A stretch of DNA of 64,000 nt from positions 62,001 through 126,000 of the forward strand of contig CAKRYI010000003.1 of assembly GCA_934426825.1 (NCBI GenBank). Reading direction: 5' to 3'. The notes beneath the pieces were generated by a model, which was given only the letters and a program-made list of their open reading frames with translations, did not search any database and had not been told where the DNA came from. Below, piece after piece: positions 35,213 to 45,000 of the stretch; position 1 is the stretch's first letter, and each line of letters opens with the position of its first letter. The position numbers and the translations under genes are program-made. This DNA is from an uncultured Acetatifactor sp. Lineage in GTDB: Bacteria; Bacillota; Clostridia; Lachnospirales; Lachnospiraceae.

Positions 35213-37855
35213 ATGGGCAATATTTGTGTAGGGCTGCTGGCTCATGTGGATGCCGGCAAAACGACATTAGCGGAAGGAATCTTATACACTTGTGGAAATC
35301 TCCGGGAACCGGGAAGAGTGGACCATGGAGACGCCTTTTTGGACAATTACGCGTTAGAGCGTGCAAGAGGAATTACTATTTTTGCCAAACAGGCGCATAT
35401 TCGCCGGAAAGGCAGGGATATTACACTGTTGGATACACCTGGACATGTGGATTTCTCGGCGGAGATGGAGCGCACATTACAGGTTTTGGATTATGCGGTT
35501 TTGGTTATCAGCGGAGCGGACGGCGTTCAGGGACATGTGGAAACGCTGTGGCGGCTGTTAAAAAGGTATGAAATCCCTACTTTTTTATTTGTAAATAAGA
35601 TGGAACAGGAAGGGACGGATAAGGCGGCACGGCTGAAAGAACTGCAAGAGCGGCTGGACGAACACTGCATTGCTTTTGGAGAGGATGCAGAATCGGGTGA
35701 CAGGGAAGGCTTTCTGGATACGGCAGCCATGTGCGGGGAAAGTCTCATGGAGGAATATTTAGAGACGGGTGAACTCACAAGGGAAAGCCTTGCGGAAGCG
35801 ATAGCGGACAGAAAAATATTTCCCTGCTATTTCGGTTCTGCACTCAAATTACAGGGCGTGGAGGAGTTATTGGACGGACTTACCCGGTATGCCCTGACGC
35901 CGGAGTATCCGGAGAAGTTTGGCGCAAGGGTATACAAAATCGAGCGTGATACCGCGGGAAACCGGCTGACATTTCTGAAAGTGACAGGGGGCAGCCTGCA
36001 GGTAAAAATGCTGGTGGATAACCACGGCAGCGCAGAAAGTTCCGGAGAGAAATGGACGGAGAAGGTGAACCAGATACGCATTTATGACGGTGCAAAATAC
36101 CGTCTTGCGGACAGTGCCGCCGCCGGGGAAATCTGTGCCGTGACAGGTCTTACCCGCACTTTTGCGGGACAGGCATTGGGGTATGAGACGGACAACGGAC
36201 TGCCTGTTTTGGAGCCGGTGCTGACGTATCAGATTCTGCCGCCGGAGGGGAGCGACCCGGTCCGGGTATTGGAGCAGCTGCGGCAGTTAGAAGAGGAAGA
36301 CCCTCTGTTGCATTTAGTCTGGAAGGAAGAGACAGAGGAAATCCATGTACAGGTTATGGGTGAGATACAGATTGAAATTTTAAAAAGTCTGATACAGGAG
36401 CGTTTCGGGCTGGATGTTACCTTCGGTTCGGGAAGCATTGTATATAAAGAAACGATTGCGGAACCGGTGGTTGGAATCGGACATTTTGAGCCTTTGCGCC
36501 ATTATGCGGAAGTCCACCTGCTTTTGGAACCGGGGGAGCCGGAGAGCGGCTTGCAGTTTGCGTCTCTGTGCAGTGAGGACGAGCTGGACAAAAACTGGCA
36601 GCGTCTGATACTGACTCATTTAGAGGAAAGGGTGCATCCCGGCGTCCTGACCGGTTCGGAAATTACGGATATGAGGATTGTCCTGATTGCGGGGAGAGCG
36701 CACCAGAAGCATACGGAGGGCGGTGATTTCAGGCAGGCAACTTACAGGGCAGTACGTCAGGGACTGCGCAGGGCAAAGAGTGTTTTGTTAGAGCCTTTTT
36801 TTTCCTTTACACTGGAGGTTCCCACGGAAATGCTGGGGCGTGCCATGTCGGATGTGAAAAAGATGTACGGAGAATTTGACCCGCCGGAAAACAGGGGCGA
36901 GAGAAGTATTTTGACGGGAACGGCTCCGGTGGCATGTATGCGGGATTATCAGCGGGAAGTCAACACCTACACCAGAGGACTGGGGCGTTTTTCCTGTGTG
37001 CTAAAGGGGTATGCTCCCTGCCATAATGCGGAGGAAGTGATTGCCCGGATGCAGTATGATGCGGAGGCGGACACGGCAAATCCCACCGGTTCGGTTTTCT
37101 GCGCCCACGGAGCAGGATTCGTGGTGGAATGGAACCGGGTGGAAGAGTATGCCCATGTGGAGAATAAATGGCACCCGGAGGGTGAAGATAAAACGGCTGC
37201 GGAAGAAGCAAAAACGGCAGGGGGACAAAGAAGGAGTGCATCCTCCGGTTATATCACACAGGAGGAAATCGAGGAAATTTTCCGGCAGACCTACGGGAAA
37301 AAGGCGCAGGACAATCACCGGTTCCGGCGTTATCATAAAAGCGGTGCGGACACACAGAGGCAGTCCGCTGCGGGAAACGGCAGCCCAAGCGGTGAAATCC
37401 TCCGGAACGGAAATCGGGAGAAAAAGGAAGAGTTCCTTTTGGTGGACGGATATAATATTATTTTTGCGTGGGAGGAACTGCGGGAGCTTGCTGCCCGCAA
37501 CATTGACAGCGCAAGAGACAGGCTCATGGATATTATGAGCAATTATCAGGGCTTTTTGGGAAGCACGCTGATTCTGGTATATGATGCGTACAAGGTGAAG
37601 GGAAATCCCGGAACGGTGATGAAATATCACAATATTCATGTGGTATATACGAAGGAAGCGGAGACGGCAGATCAGTACATTGAGAAGACGGTTCATGAAA
37701 TTGGTAAAAAGCATCATGTGACGGTGGCTACTTCCGACGGACTGGAGCAGATGATTATCTGGGGAGACGGCGCCATCCGCATGTCCGCCGCGGGATTAAA
37801 GCAGGCAGTGGAGGAGGCGGCAAAGCAGCTTCGGGAAGAGTATGGGGTTCAGTGA
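35213..37855 (+). CDS. TetM/EF-G-like translational GTPase fused to YacP/Rae1-type NYN nuclease
   Basis: 880 residues from the ATG at 35213 (GGGAGA nine bases upstream; the open frame begins at GTG 35159 without a ribosome site). Residues 1-230 are a translation-factor G domain: LLAHVDAGKTT (P loop), ERARGITI, DTPGHVDF and NKME. Domains II-V follow in the order of ribosome-protection proteins, ending in the EF-G domain IV/V-like segment near CVLKGYAPC. A charged linker (about 645-735) leads to a C-terminal NYN domain (about 738-880): LLVDGYNIIFAW, LVYDAYKVKG, KEAETADQYIEK and VATSDGLEQ, which are the acidic active-site segments of YacP, known in Bacillus as Rae1, a ribosome-dependent RNase. 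The inferred role is delivering a nuclease to the ribosomal A site. It is not simply a tetracycline resistance gene. Confidence 0.87.
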   Translation: MGNICVGLLAHVDAGKTTLAEGILYTCGNLREPGRVDHGDAFLDNYALERARGITIFAKQAHIRRKGRDITLLDTPGHVDFSAEMERTLQVLDYAVLVISGADGVQGHVETLWRLLKRYEIPTFLFVNKMEQEGTDKAARLKELQERLDEHCIAFGEDAESGDREGFLDTAAMCGESLMEEYLETGELTRESLAEAIADRKIFPCYFGSALKLQGVEELLDGLTRYALTPEYPEKFGARVYKIERDTAGNRLTFLKVTGGSLQVKMLVDNHGSAESSGEKWTEKVNQIRIYDGAKYRLADSAAAGEICAVTGLTRTFAGQALGYETDNGLPVLEPVLTYQILPPEGSDPVRVLEQLRQLEEEDPLLHLVWKEETEEIHVQVMGEIQIEILKSLIQERFGLDVTFGSGSIVYKETIAEPVVGIGHFEPLRHYAEVHLLLEPGEPESGLQFASLCSEDELDKNWQRLILTHLEERVHPGVLTGSEITDMRIVLIAGRAHQKHTEGGDFRQATYRAVRQGLRRAKSVLLEPFFSFTLEVPTEMLGRAMSDVKKMYGEFDPPENRGERSILTGTAPVACMRDYQREVNTYTRGLGRFSCVLKGYAPCHNAEEVIARMQYDAEADTANPTGSVFCAHGAGFVVEWNRVEEYAHVENKWHPEGEDKTAAEEAKTAGGQRRSASSGYITQEEIEEIFRQTYGKKAQDNHRFRRYHKSGADTQRQSAAGNGSPSGEILRNGNREKKEEFLLVDGYNIIFAWEELRELAARNIDSARDRLMDIMSNYQGFLGSTLILVYDAYKVKGNPGTVMKYHNIHVVYTKEAETADQYIEKTVHEIGKKHHVTVATSDGLEQMIIWGDGAIRMSAAGLKQAVEEAAKQLREEYGVQ

Positions 37856-37996
37856 TTGCACTTGTAAAGTGTTTGTGCTACTATAAAAATATTGTGTTGG
37901 AGTAGAAATCCGGAATAAAAATCCGGAACGGAAATGGAATAGAAAATAGAAATAAGAAAAGTGTATCAGGGAATAGACACACGGATGGGAGCAGAT

Positions 37997-38959
37997 ATGT
38001 TACATTTATGGTTGCCGGAAACGCATAGTTCATGGTTGGCTTTTGGAGGAATTCTTTTTGCCTTTGCGGTGACGGTTTTTGCCACGGCAAAGTTAAGCGG
38101 ACTTTTGCCGAAGGATGCGGGAAGAGAGTTTGCCCACGACGGCAAGCTGTCTGCCGGAAAACCGAGGGGAGCCGGCATTATTTTTGTACTTGCCTTTGTG
38201 GCGGCGGCGCTGTTGTTTGTGCCCCTCAGTGCAGAGAGGGTTATCTATCTGATTCTGATTACCATCAGCATGCTGACCGGTTTTCTGGATGATGCGTCCA
38301 AGACGCCGTGGGGAGAATACAAAAAAGGATTTCTCGATTTGTGTGTGGCAGCTTTAGTGGCTCTCACCTTTTTGAAATACAACTCCAATGTGGTGGAGCT
38401 TGCCTTGTTTGGCGTGAAATTCACTCTGCCGCCGGTGGTATTTGCCATTCTGACAGTGGTTCTTGTCTGGACCTCCGTGAATGTCACAAACTGTTCCGAC
38501 GGAGTGGACGGGCTTTCCGGAACCCTAACCATTATTACGTTAATGACAATTTACTGCGTTGACCGCATTAAAGGAAAAGAGGAAAATTTCTCTTTTCTTA
38601 TATTATTGTTTGCCGTCTGTATTCTGGGGTATCTGTGGTACAATGCCACTCCCAGCCGTCTGATGATGGGAGACGCCGGTTCCAGAGCCATGGGTTTGTT
38701 TATCAGTATTGCCATTCTGAAAACAGGGTGCCCTCTCCTCTATATTCCGGTGGCGCTGGTGCTTATTTTGGACGGCGGACTGGGACTGTTAAAGGTTTCA
38801 CTGCTCCGTTTTCTGAAAATCCATATTTTGAAAAACGTCAGAACACCGCTGCATGACCATGTCAGAAAAGTGTGGAACTGGTCCAATACCCAGACGGTAT
38901 TCCGCTTTGCCATTATCCAGATTATTTTGGGAGTGGCGGTAGTATACGGTATCCAGTAA
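37997..38959 (+). CDS. MraY-like phospho-sugar transferase
   Basis: 320 residues from the ATG at 37997 (GGGAG upstream). About ten membrane segments. MraY/WecA family landmarks: LTGFLDDASK (the DD metal pair), NVTNCSDGVDGLSG, MMGDAGSRAMG (catalytic Asp) and PLHDHVRKVWNW. In true MraY the last motif is HHHFE; here the middle His is Asp and FE is VR. It adds a phospho-aminosugar to undecaprenyl phosphate, either as MraY proper in peptidoglycan synthesis or with another sugar. The gene lies outside a division/cell-wall cluster, with greA following 23 bases downstream, so it may be a paralogue. Confidence 0.75.
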   Translation: MLHLWLPETHSSWLAFGGILFAFAVTVFATAKLSGLLPKDAGREFAHDGKLSAGKPRGAGIIFVLAFVAAALLFVPLSAERVIYLILITISMLTGFLDDASKTPWGEYKKGFLDLCVAALVALTFLKYNSNVVELALFGVKFTLPPVVFAILTVVLVWTSVNVTNCSDGVDGLSGTLTIITLMTIYCVDRIKGKEENFSFLILLFAVCILGYLWYNATPSRLMMGDAGSRAMGLFISIAILKTGCPLLYIPVALVLILDGGLGLLKVSLLRFLKIHILKNVRTPLHDHVRKVWNWSNTQTVFRFAIIQIILGVAVVYGIQ

Positions 38960-38982
38960 AGCAGGGAAGGAAGGGGATTTTT

Positions 38983-39486
38983 ATGTATGATGAATTGACA
39001 CCCAGTGATATTAAAAAGATGGAAGAGGAAATCGAGTACCGGAAACTGGTGGTGCGTCCCAAGGCATTGGAGGACGTGAAGGAAACCAGAGCGCACGGGG
39101 ATTTGAGCGAGAATTTCGAGTACCATGCGGCAAAGAAGGTAAAAAATCAGAATGAGAGCCGGATTCGTTATTTAGAGAGAATGATAAAAACGGCGAAGGT
39201 GATTTCCGAGGATTCCGCAACGGACGAGGTGGGCATTAACAACACAGTGACGGTGGAATTTGTAGATGACGGAACCGTGGAGACGTACAAAATTGTCACC
39301 ACCGTGCGCGGAAATTCCCTGGAGGGACTGATTAGCAACGAGTCCCCGTTGGGAAAAGCGCTTTTGGGCAAAAAAGTGGGTGACACCGCCCATGTGCAGG
39401 TAAATGATACGGTGGGATATGACGTGCGGATTGTGAAATTTGAGAACACTGTGGATGACGGAAGTGATAAACTGAGGAGTTTTTAG
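38983..39486 (+). CDS. greA: Transcription elongation factor GreA
   Basis: 167 residues. The start ATG at 38983 has AAGGGGA upstream; a longer in-frame reading back to 38872 overlaps the previous gene. An N-terminal coiled coil carries RAHGDLSENFEYHAAKK, the region whose acidic tip (GDLSEN) enters the RNA polymerase channel to stimulate transcript cleavage, and the C-terminal FKBP-like domain ends with GYDVRIVKFEN. It frees backtracked polymerase. It is probably co-transcribed with the flanking genes (4 bases to the next start). Confidence 0.88.
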   Translation: MYDELTPSDIKKMEEEIEYRKLVVRPKALEDVKETRAHGDLSENFEYHAAKKVKNQNESRIRYLERMIKTAKVISEDSATDEVGINNTVTVEFVDDGTVETYKIVTTVRGNSLEGLISNESPLGKALLGKKVGDTAHVQVNDTVGYDVRIVKFENTVDDGSDKLRSF

Positions 39487-39490
39487 CAAA

Positions 39491-40948
39491 ATGAAAAAGT
39501 ATCTGCTGTTTGATTTGGACGGTACATTGACAGACCCGAAAATCGGGATTACCACCTGTGTACAATATGCGTTAAAATCCTACGGGATAGAGGAACCGGA
39601 TTTGGATAAGCTGGAGCCTTTTATCGGACCGCCCTTGAAGGACAGTTTCATGCAGTTTTACGGAATGGATGAAAAACAGGCGGAGGCGGCAATCGAAAAG
39701 TACCGGGAGAGATTCCGGGACACCGGCATTTTTGAAAATAAAATCTACAAGGGCGTACCTGCCATGCTCCGCACTTTGAAAGCAAAGGGCATGTCCCTTG
39801 CGGTGGCGTCCAGCAAGCCTACGGTTTTTGTAAAAAGGATTCTGGAGCATTTTCATATCGAGCAGTATTTTGACGTGGTAGTGGGAAGTGAGCTGGACGG
39901 ACGGCTGGGCACCAAGACCGAGGTGGTGCAGGAGGCGCTCAGACAGTTGTTCCCGGACGGACAAATCCGCAGGGACGAGGTCTATATGATCGGTGACCGC
40001 AAATTCGATGTGGAAGGTGCAAGGAATGTGCGGGTGGAGAGTATCGGCGTCGCCTACGGCTACGGCAGCATGGAGGAACTCAAAGAGGCGAAGGCGGATT
40101 ATATTGTGCGTTCCGTACCGGAACTGGAGCAGTTTCTTTTGCGGGGCACGGAAAAAAATAAGGCGGATATTACACCTTCCCAGAGAATCTGGGCACTGGT
40201 GTTCCCGTTGCTCGTATTTTTAATCGTAAGGATGCTGGTTGTGAATGCGCTGGCATTGACGGTGCAGTCATTTGCCCCCGGAGAGCCGGTTTCCGGCGAT
40301 ATGGTTACGATTATCACGGCAATTTCCTATCTGGCAGGCGCTGCGGCAGTCTGGGTGAGAGCGAGACATTTAATCCGCCGGGCGGCGGATGACATGTGGC
40401 TGAGCCACTTAAAAGGGGAACCTGTCAGCGCTTATCTGTATCTGGCAATGGTGACGTGGGGAGCGGTGCTTGGCTTAAATCTGTTATTTGATTTGACCGG
40501 ATTCACGGAAAGTTCAGCCTCCTTTCAGAGTGTTGCGGCGGGACAGTATGCCGGTTCCGTTTTGCTGGGACTTTTGTGTTACGGGGTGATTTCGCCGATA
40601 GCGGAGGAACTTTTGTTTCGTGGAATTGTCTATAATTATCTGAAACGGTTTGCGGCGGTGAAACGGGCGATTCTGTTTTCGGCGCTGTTATTTGGCCTGT
40701 ATCATATGAATGCGGTGCAGGCGGTATACGGTTTTGTGATTGGCTGCATTATGGCATACGGCTATGAGTATTTTGGCACATTCAAAATACCTGTGGCAAT
40801 TCATATTGTGGCAAATGTGACGGCATATCTTTTGACCTGTTTTGCGGTGTCCCTGCCGGATGCGGCGGCATGGGCGGTGTGCGCGGTATGCCTGATTCTG
40901 GCGGCAGCAGGCGCATGGAAGCTGCACGGGAGAAAGAATATTTTATGA
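39491..40948 (+). CDS. HAD phosphatase fused to CPBP intramembrane protease
   Basis: 485 residues in two parts. Residues 1-217 are a HAD hydrolase of the phosphoglycolate-phosphatase type (LFDLDGTLTDPK, VASSKPT, MIGDRKFDVEGA). Residues 235-475 are hydrophobic, with about eight membrane helices, and contain the three CPBP (Abi) motifs: EELLFRG (about 372), FGLYHMN (about 400) and HIVAN (about 437). Both halves appear complete, so one protein joins a cytoplasmic phosphatase to a membrane glutamic endopeptidase. The gene is one frame without a break, 4 bases after greA. The joint function is unknown. Confidence 0.85.
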   Translation: MKKYLLFDLDGTLTDPKIGITTCVQYALKSYGIEEPDLDKLEPFIGPPLKDSFMQFYGMDEKQAEAAIEKYRERFRDTGIFENKIYKGVPAMLRTLKAKGMSLAVASSKPTVFVKRILEHFHIEQYFDVVVGSELDGRLGTKTEVVQEALRQLFPDGQIRRDEVYMIGDRKFDVEGARNVRVESIGVAYGYGSMEELKEAKADYIVRSVPELEQFLLRGTEKNKADITPSQRIWALVFPLLVFLIVRMLVVNALALTVQSFAPGEPVSGDMVTIITAISYLAGAAAVWVRARHLIRRAADDMWLSHLKGEPVSAYLYLAMVTWGAVLGLNLLFDLTGFTESSASFQSVAAGQYAGSVLLGLLCYGVISPIAEELLFRGIVYNYLKRFAAVKRAILFSALLFGLYHMNAVQAVYGFVIGCIMAYGYEYFGTFKIPVAIHIVANVTAYLLTCFAVSLPDAAAWAVCAVCLILAAAGAWKLHGRKNIL

Positions 40949-40973
40949 CGAATGGGTAGGACAGGGTGGTAAA

Positions 40974-41789
40974 ATGTCTCAAATCAAATTTTCGATTATT
41001 GTGGTCTGCCTGAATCCGGCGGAAAAGCTGAACCAGACGCTTAACAGCATATTGTGTCAGAGCTATGACAATTATGAGGTCATCGTGAAGGACGGCGGCA
41101 GCAGGGACGGCTCCATAGAGGGCATGAGGCAGGATAAGCATATCCGGCTGTTTCAGGAGAAGGATACGGGAATCTATGACGCCATGAATCAGGCGGTTTC
41201 CCATGCGGAGGGAGATTATATTCTCTTTTTAAACTGCGGGGATACTTTCTTTGATAAGAAAGTGCTGGAGCGTGTTGCGGAGAGTATCGGGCAGAGTGGG
41301 AAATCCTCCCGTTTAAAGGTATTTTACGGCAATACCTACAGCTTAAAGAACGACGTTCTGATTCAGGAAGCCCCCAAGATTACCGGATTTACCTGTTACC
41401 GCAATATTCCCTGCCACCAGTCCTGCTTTTATGCAGCGCAGTTGTGCCGGGAAAAGCCCTATGATTTGCAGTACCGCATCCGGGCGGATTACGACCATTT
41501 TCTCTGGTGCTACTATGTGGCAAAGGCAGAGATGCTCTGCATGAATCTGACGGTGTCCTCCTACGAGGGCGGCGGATATTCCGAGTCAAAAGAGAATCGA
41601 AAGAGGGACAACAGGGAACACCGCCTGATTACCACCGCCTATATGGGAAAAGGAGAGTTGTTCCGCTACCGTCTGATTATGGCGGTGACGCTGGCGCCTC
41701 TTCGGAAAATTTGTGCGGAAAATAAATGGTTTTCCGGTTTTTATCAGGGATTAAAGAAAAAAATATACGGTCGGAACAGAAAAAAATAG
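40974..41789 (+). CDS. Glycosyltransferase family 2
   Basis: 271 residues. GT-A fold: FSIIVVCLNPAEKLNQTLNSI, VIVKDGGSRDGS, KDTGIYDAMNQA and FLNCGDTFF (DxD-like). AGGGTGG precedes the ATG. Such enzymes add sugars to surface polysaccharides. It has no membrane segment. It is the last gene of the run starting with the MraY-like gene, so it may be linked to lipid-linked sugars. Confidence 0.85.
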   Translation: MSQIKFSIIVVCLNPAEKLNQTLNSILCQSYDNYEVIVKDGGSRDGSIEGMRQDKHIRLFQEKDTGIYDAMNQAVSHAEGDYILFLNCGDTFFDKKVLERVAESIGQSGKSSRLKVFYGNTYSLKNDVLIQEAPKITGFTCYRNIPCHQSCFYAAQLCREKPYDLQYRIRADYDHFLWCYYVAKAEMLCMNLTVSSYEGGGYSESKENRKRDNREHRLITTAYMGKGELFRYRLIMAVTLAPLRKICAENKWFSGFYQGLKKKIYGRNRKK

Positions 41790-41915
41790 GGATTTTTGCT
41801 GTTGAATTGTATTTATACAAGAAGTTTCGTGGCGAAAATAATGCAAATTAACTGCTAAATCAACTGTAATAATATAAAATGTCAAATAATCTGACAATTC
41901 AGCTTAAAGTTTTTA

Positions 41916-41944
41916 TTTACAGATGAGAAAAATGGGTGTATAGT
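41916..41944 (+). promoter_or_regulatory. Promoter of gltBD
   Basis: TTTACA (41916-41921), 17-base spacer, TATAGT (41939-41944). Transcription should start near 41951, at the first arm of the terminator-like hairpin. Confidence 0.72.
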
Positions 41945-41951
41945 ATGTGAA

Positions 41952-41997
41952 AAGGTCGCAAAGGAGCGCAAAAAGAGCTCTTTGCGACCTTTTTTTA
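41952..41997 (+). terminator. Attenuator-like terminator in the gltB leader
   Basis: AAGGTCGCAAAG and CTTTGCGACCTT form a 12-bp stem with an inner GAGC/GCTC pairing, followed by T7. It begins almost at the predicted transcription start and ends about 60 bases before the gltB ATG. It could instead stop transcripts from the upstream glycosyltransferase gene, but the promoter in front of it makes attenuation of gltBD likely. Confidence 0.72.
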
Positions 41998-42053
41998 TGT
42001 ATGATTTTATCGGTAAGAAAAGCTGTAAAAAGGAAACAGAAAGGAGAAACACA

Positions 42054-45000
42054 ATGTTTGATGTAAAGAATAATCTCCCACAGGCGCCTCTGCATCGTGA
42101 GGCTTTTGAACATGACAACTGCGGTATCGGTGCATGTGTCAATATTAACGGTGAAAAAACTCGTGCTACCGTGGAGAATGCATTAAAAATTGTTGAAAAC
42201 CTGGAGCACAGAGCAGGAAAGGATGCGGAGGGAAAGACCGGTGACGGCGTCGGTATTCTGACCCAGATTCCCCATAAGTTTTTTGCAAGAGTGACGAAAG
42301 CTCTGGGCATAGAAATCGGCGGAGAGAGGGAGTACGGCGTCGGTATGTTCTTTTTCCCGCAGGATGAGCTTCGCAGAAATCAGGCAAAGAAAATGTTTGA
42401 GATTATTGTGGAAAAAGAGGGCATGCAGTTCTTGGGCTGGCGAGAAGTTCCCACTTTCCCCAATGTGCTCGGACATAAGGCAGTGGAGTGTATGCCTTAT
42501 ATCATGCAGGGCTTTGTGAAAAAACCCGCTCAGGTGGAAAAGGGACTTCCTTTCGACAGAAAGTTATATATTGCCAGACGTGTGTTTGAGCAGTCCACAG
42601 ATGATACCTATGTGGTTTCTTTATCCAGCAGAACCATTGTGTATAAGGGAATGTTTCTGGTGGGACAGCTTCGTACCTTCTTTGCGGATTTGCAGTGTGA
42701 GGACTTTGTATCAGCCATAGCCATGGTGCATTCCCGTTTCTCCACCAATACCAATCCGAGCTGGGAGAGAGCACATCCGAACCGTTTCATGGTGCACAAC
42801 GGTGAGATTAACACCATTCGCGGCAATGCGGACAAGATGCTGGCGCGTGAGGAAAATATGGAATCCGAGTATTTAAAGGGGCAGCTTCACAAAGTGCTTC
42901 CGGCTATCAACAAGACCGGTTCCGATTCCGCAATGCTGGATAACACACTGGAATTTTTGGTGATGAACGGCATGGATTTGCCTCTGGCAGTCATGATTAC
43001 CATTCCGGAGCCTTGGAGCAATGACAAGGCAATGTCCCAGATGAAGAGAGACTTTTATCAATATTATGCAACCATGATGGAGCCGTGGGACGGCCCCGCG
43101 TCCATTCTGTTTTCCGATGGAGATATTATGGGTGCAGTGCTTGACCGCAACGGTCTGCGTCCTTCCCGGTACCTGATTACGGATGACGGAACGCTGATTC
43201 TTTCCTCAGAGGTAGGGGTGCTCGATATTGACCCTACCCGCATTAAGGTAAAAGAGAGACTCCGCCCCGGCAAAATGCTTCTGGTGGATACCGTACAGGG
43301 AAGAGTGATTGACGATGAGGAACTGAAAGAGAAATATGCGTCCAATCAGCCTTACGGTGAGTGGCTTGACAGCAACCTGGTGGAATTAAAGCATCTCCAT
43401 ATCCCCAACCAGAGAGTGGAGGAGTACACCTATGAGGACCGTCAGAGACTGCAGAAGGCATTCGGCTACACTTACGACGAACTGAAAACCAGTATTCTTC
43501 CCATGGCAAAGAACGGCAGTGAGGCGATTGCAGCTATGGGCGTGGATACACCGCTTCCGGTATTGAGCAAGGAACATCACCCGCTGTTCCATTATTTCAA
43601 GCAGCTGTTTGCACAGGTTACCAATCCGCCCATTGACGCCATTCGTGAGGAAATTGTAACCTCTACCACTGTATACATCGGACCGGAGGGAAACCTGCTG
43701 GAAGAGATGCCGGAGAACTGCCATGTGCTTCGGGTCAATAATCCGATTCTTACCAATACGGATTTACTGAAAATTAAAAATATGAATGTGGAAGGCTTTA
43801 AAGTAGAAGTGGTTCCCATCATTTACTATAAGAATACCAGTCTGGAACGTGCCATTGACCGTCTGTTCGTTGAGGTTGACAGGGCATACAGAGACGGTGT
43901 CAATGTACTGATTCTGTCTGACAGAGGTGTGGATGAAAACCATGTGTCCATTCCTTCCCTGTTGGCAGTATCCGCGTTGAACCAGTATCTGGTGCGCACA
44001 AAGAAGAGAACGAAGGTGGCGCTGATTCTGGAGTCGGGTGAACCGAGAGAGGTACATCATTTTGCAACACTGTTGGGCTACGGTGCCTGCGCAATCAACC
44101 CTTATCTGGCACAGGAAACTATCAGGGAGCTGATTGACAGCCATATGCTGGACAAGGATTACTATGCGGCAGTGGACGATTACAACAATGCGGTTCTCCA
44201 CGGAATTGTAAAAATTGCTTCCAAAATGGGTATCAGTACCATTCAGTCCTATCAGGGTTCCCAGATTTTTGAAGCAATCGGCATATCCTCAGAGGTCATT
44301 AACAAGTATTTCAGCAACACGGTGAGCCGTGTGGGCGGTATTACCTTAAAGGATATTGAGAAGCAGGTGGACGAGCTTCACTCAGAGGCATTTGACCCCT
44401 TGGGACTTGGTACGGATTTGACCTTGGACAGCCCCGGTTATCACAAGATGAGAAGCGGCGGAGACGAGCATTTGTACAATCCGGCAACCATTCACACTTT
44501 GCAGGAATCTACCAGACGGGGAGATTACAACCTGTTTAAGCAGTATACCGCAATGGTGAATGACGAAACCTCCATCAAAAATCTCCGCGGACTGATGGAT
44601 TTCAACTATCCGAAGAAGGGCGTTCCCATTGAAGAGGTGGAACCGGTGGAGTCCATTGTGACAAGATTCAAGACCGGCGCCATGTCCTACGGTTCCATTT
44701 CCAAGGAAGCTCATGAAACTATGGCAATCGCCATGAACAGACTGCACGGCAAGAGCAATTCCGGCGAGGGCGGCGAGGATTTGGAGCGTCTGACTGTCGG
44801 AGCGGACGGACTGGACCGCTGCTCGGCAATCAAGCAGGTGGCAAGCGGACGTTTCGGTGTTACCAGCCGGTATCTGGTAAGTGCTAAGGAAATTCAGATT
44901 AAGATGGCACAGGGTGCAAAACCCGGCGAGGGCGGTCATCTTCCCGGCGGAAAGGTTTACCCCTGGATTGCCAAAACAAGACATTCCACACCCGGCGTTG

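Noticed and set aside
35213..37855. Tetracycline resistance gene
   Set aside because: The G domain resembles TetM, but the NYN extension, no mobile element and no resistance leader make it a different protein.
41982..42053. N-terminal extension of GltB
   Set aside because: It would overlap the terminator T tract and would put 46 residues before the catalytic Cys; ATG 42054 has AAAGGAG.
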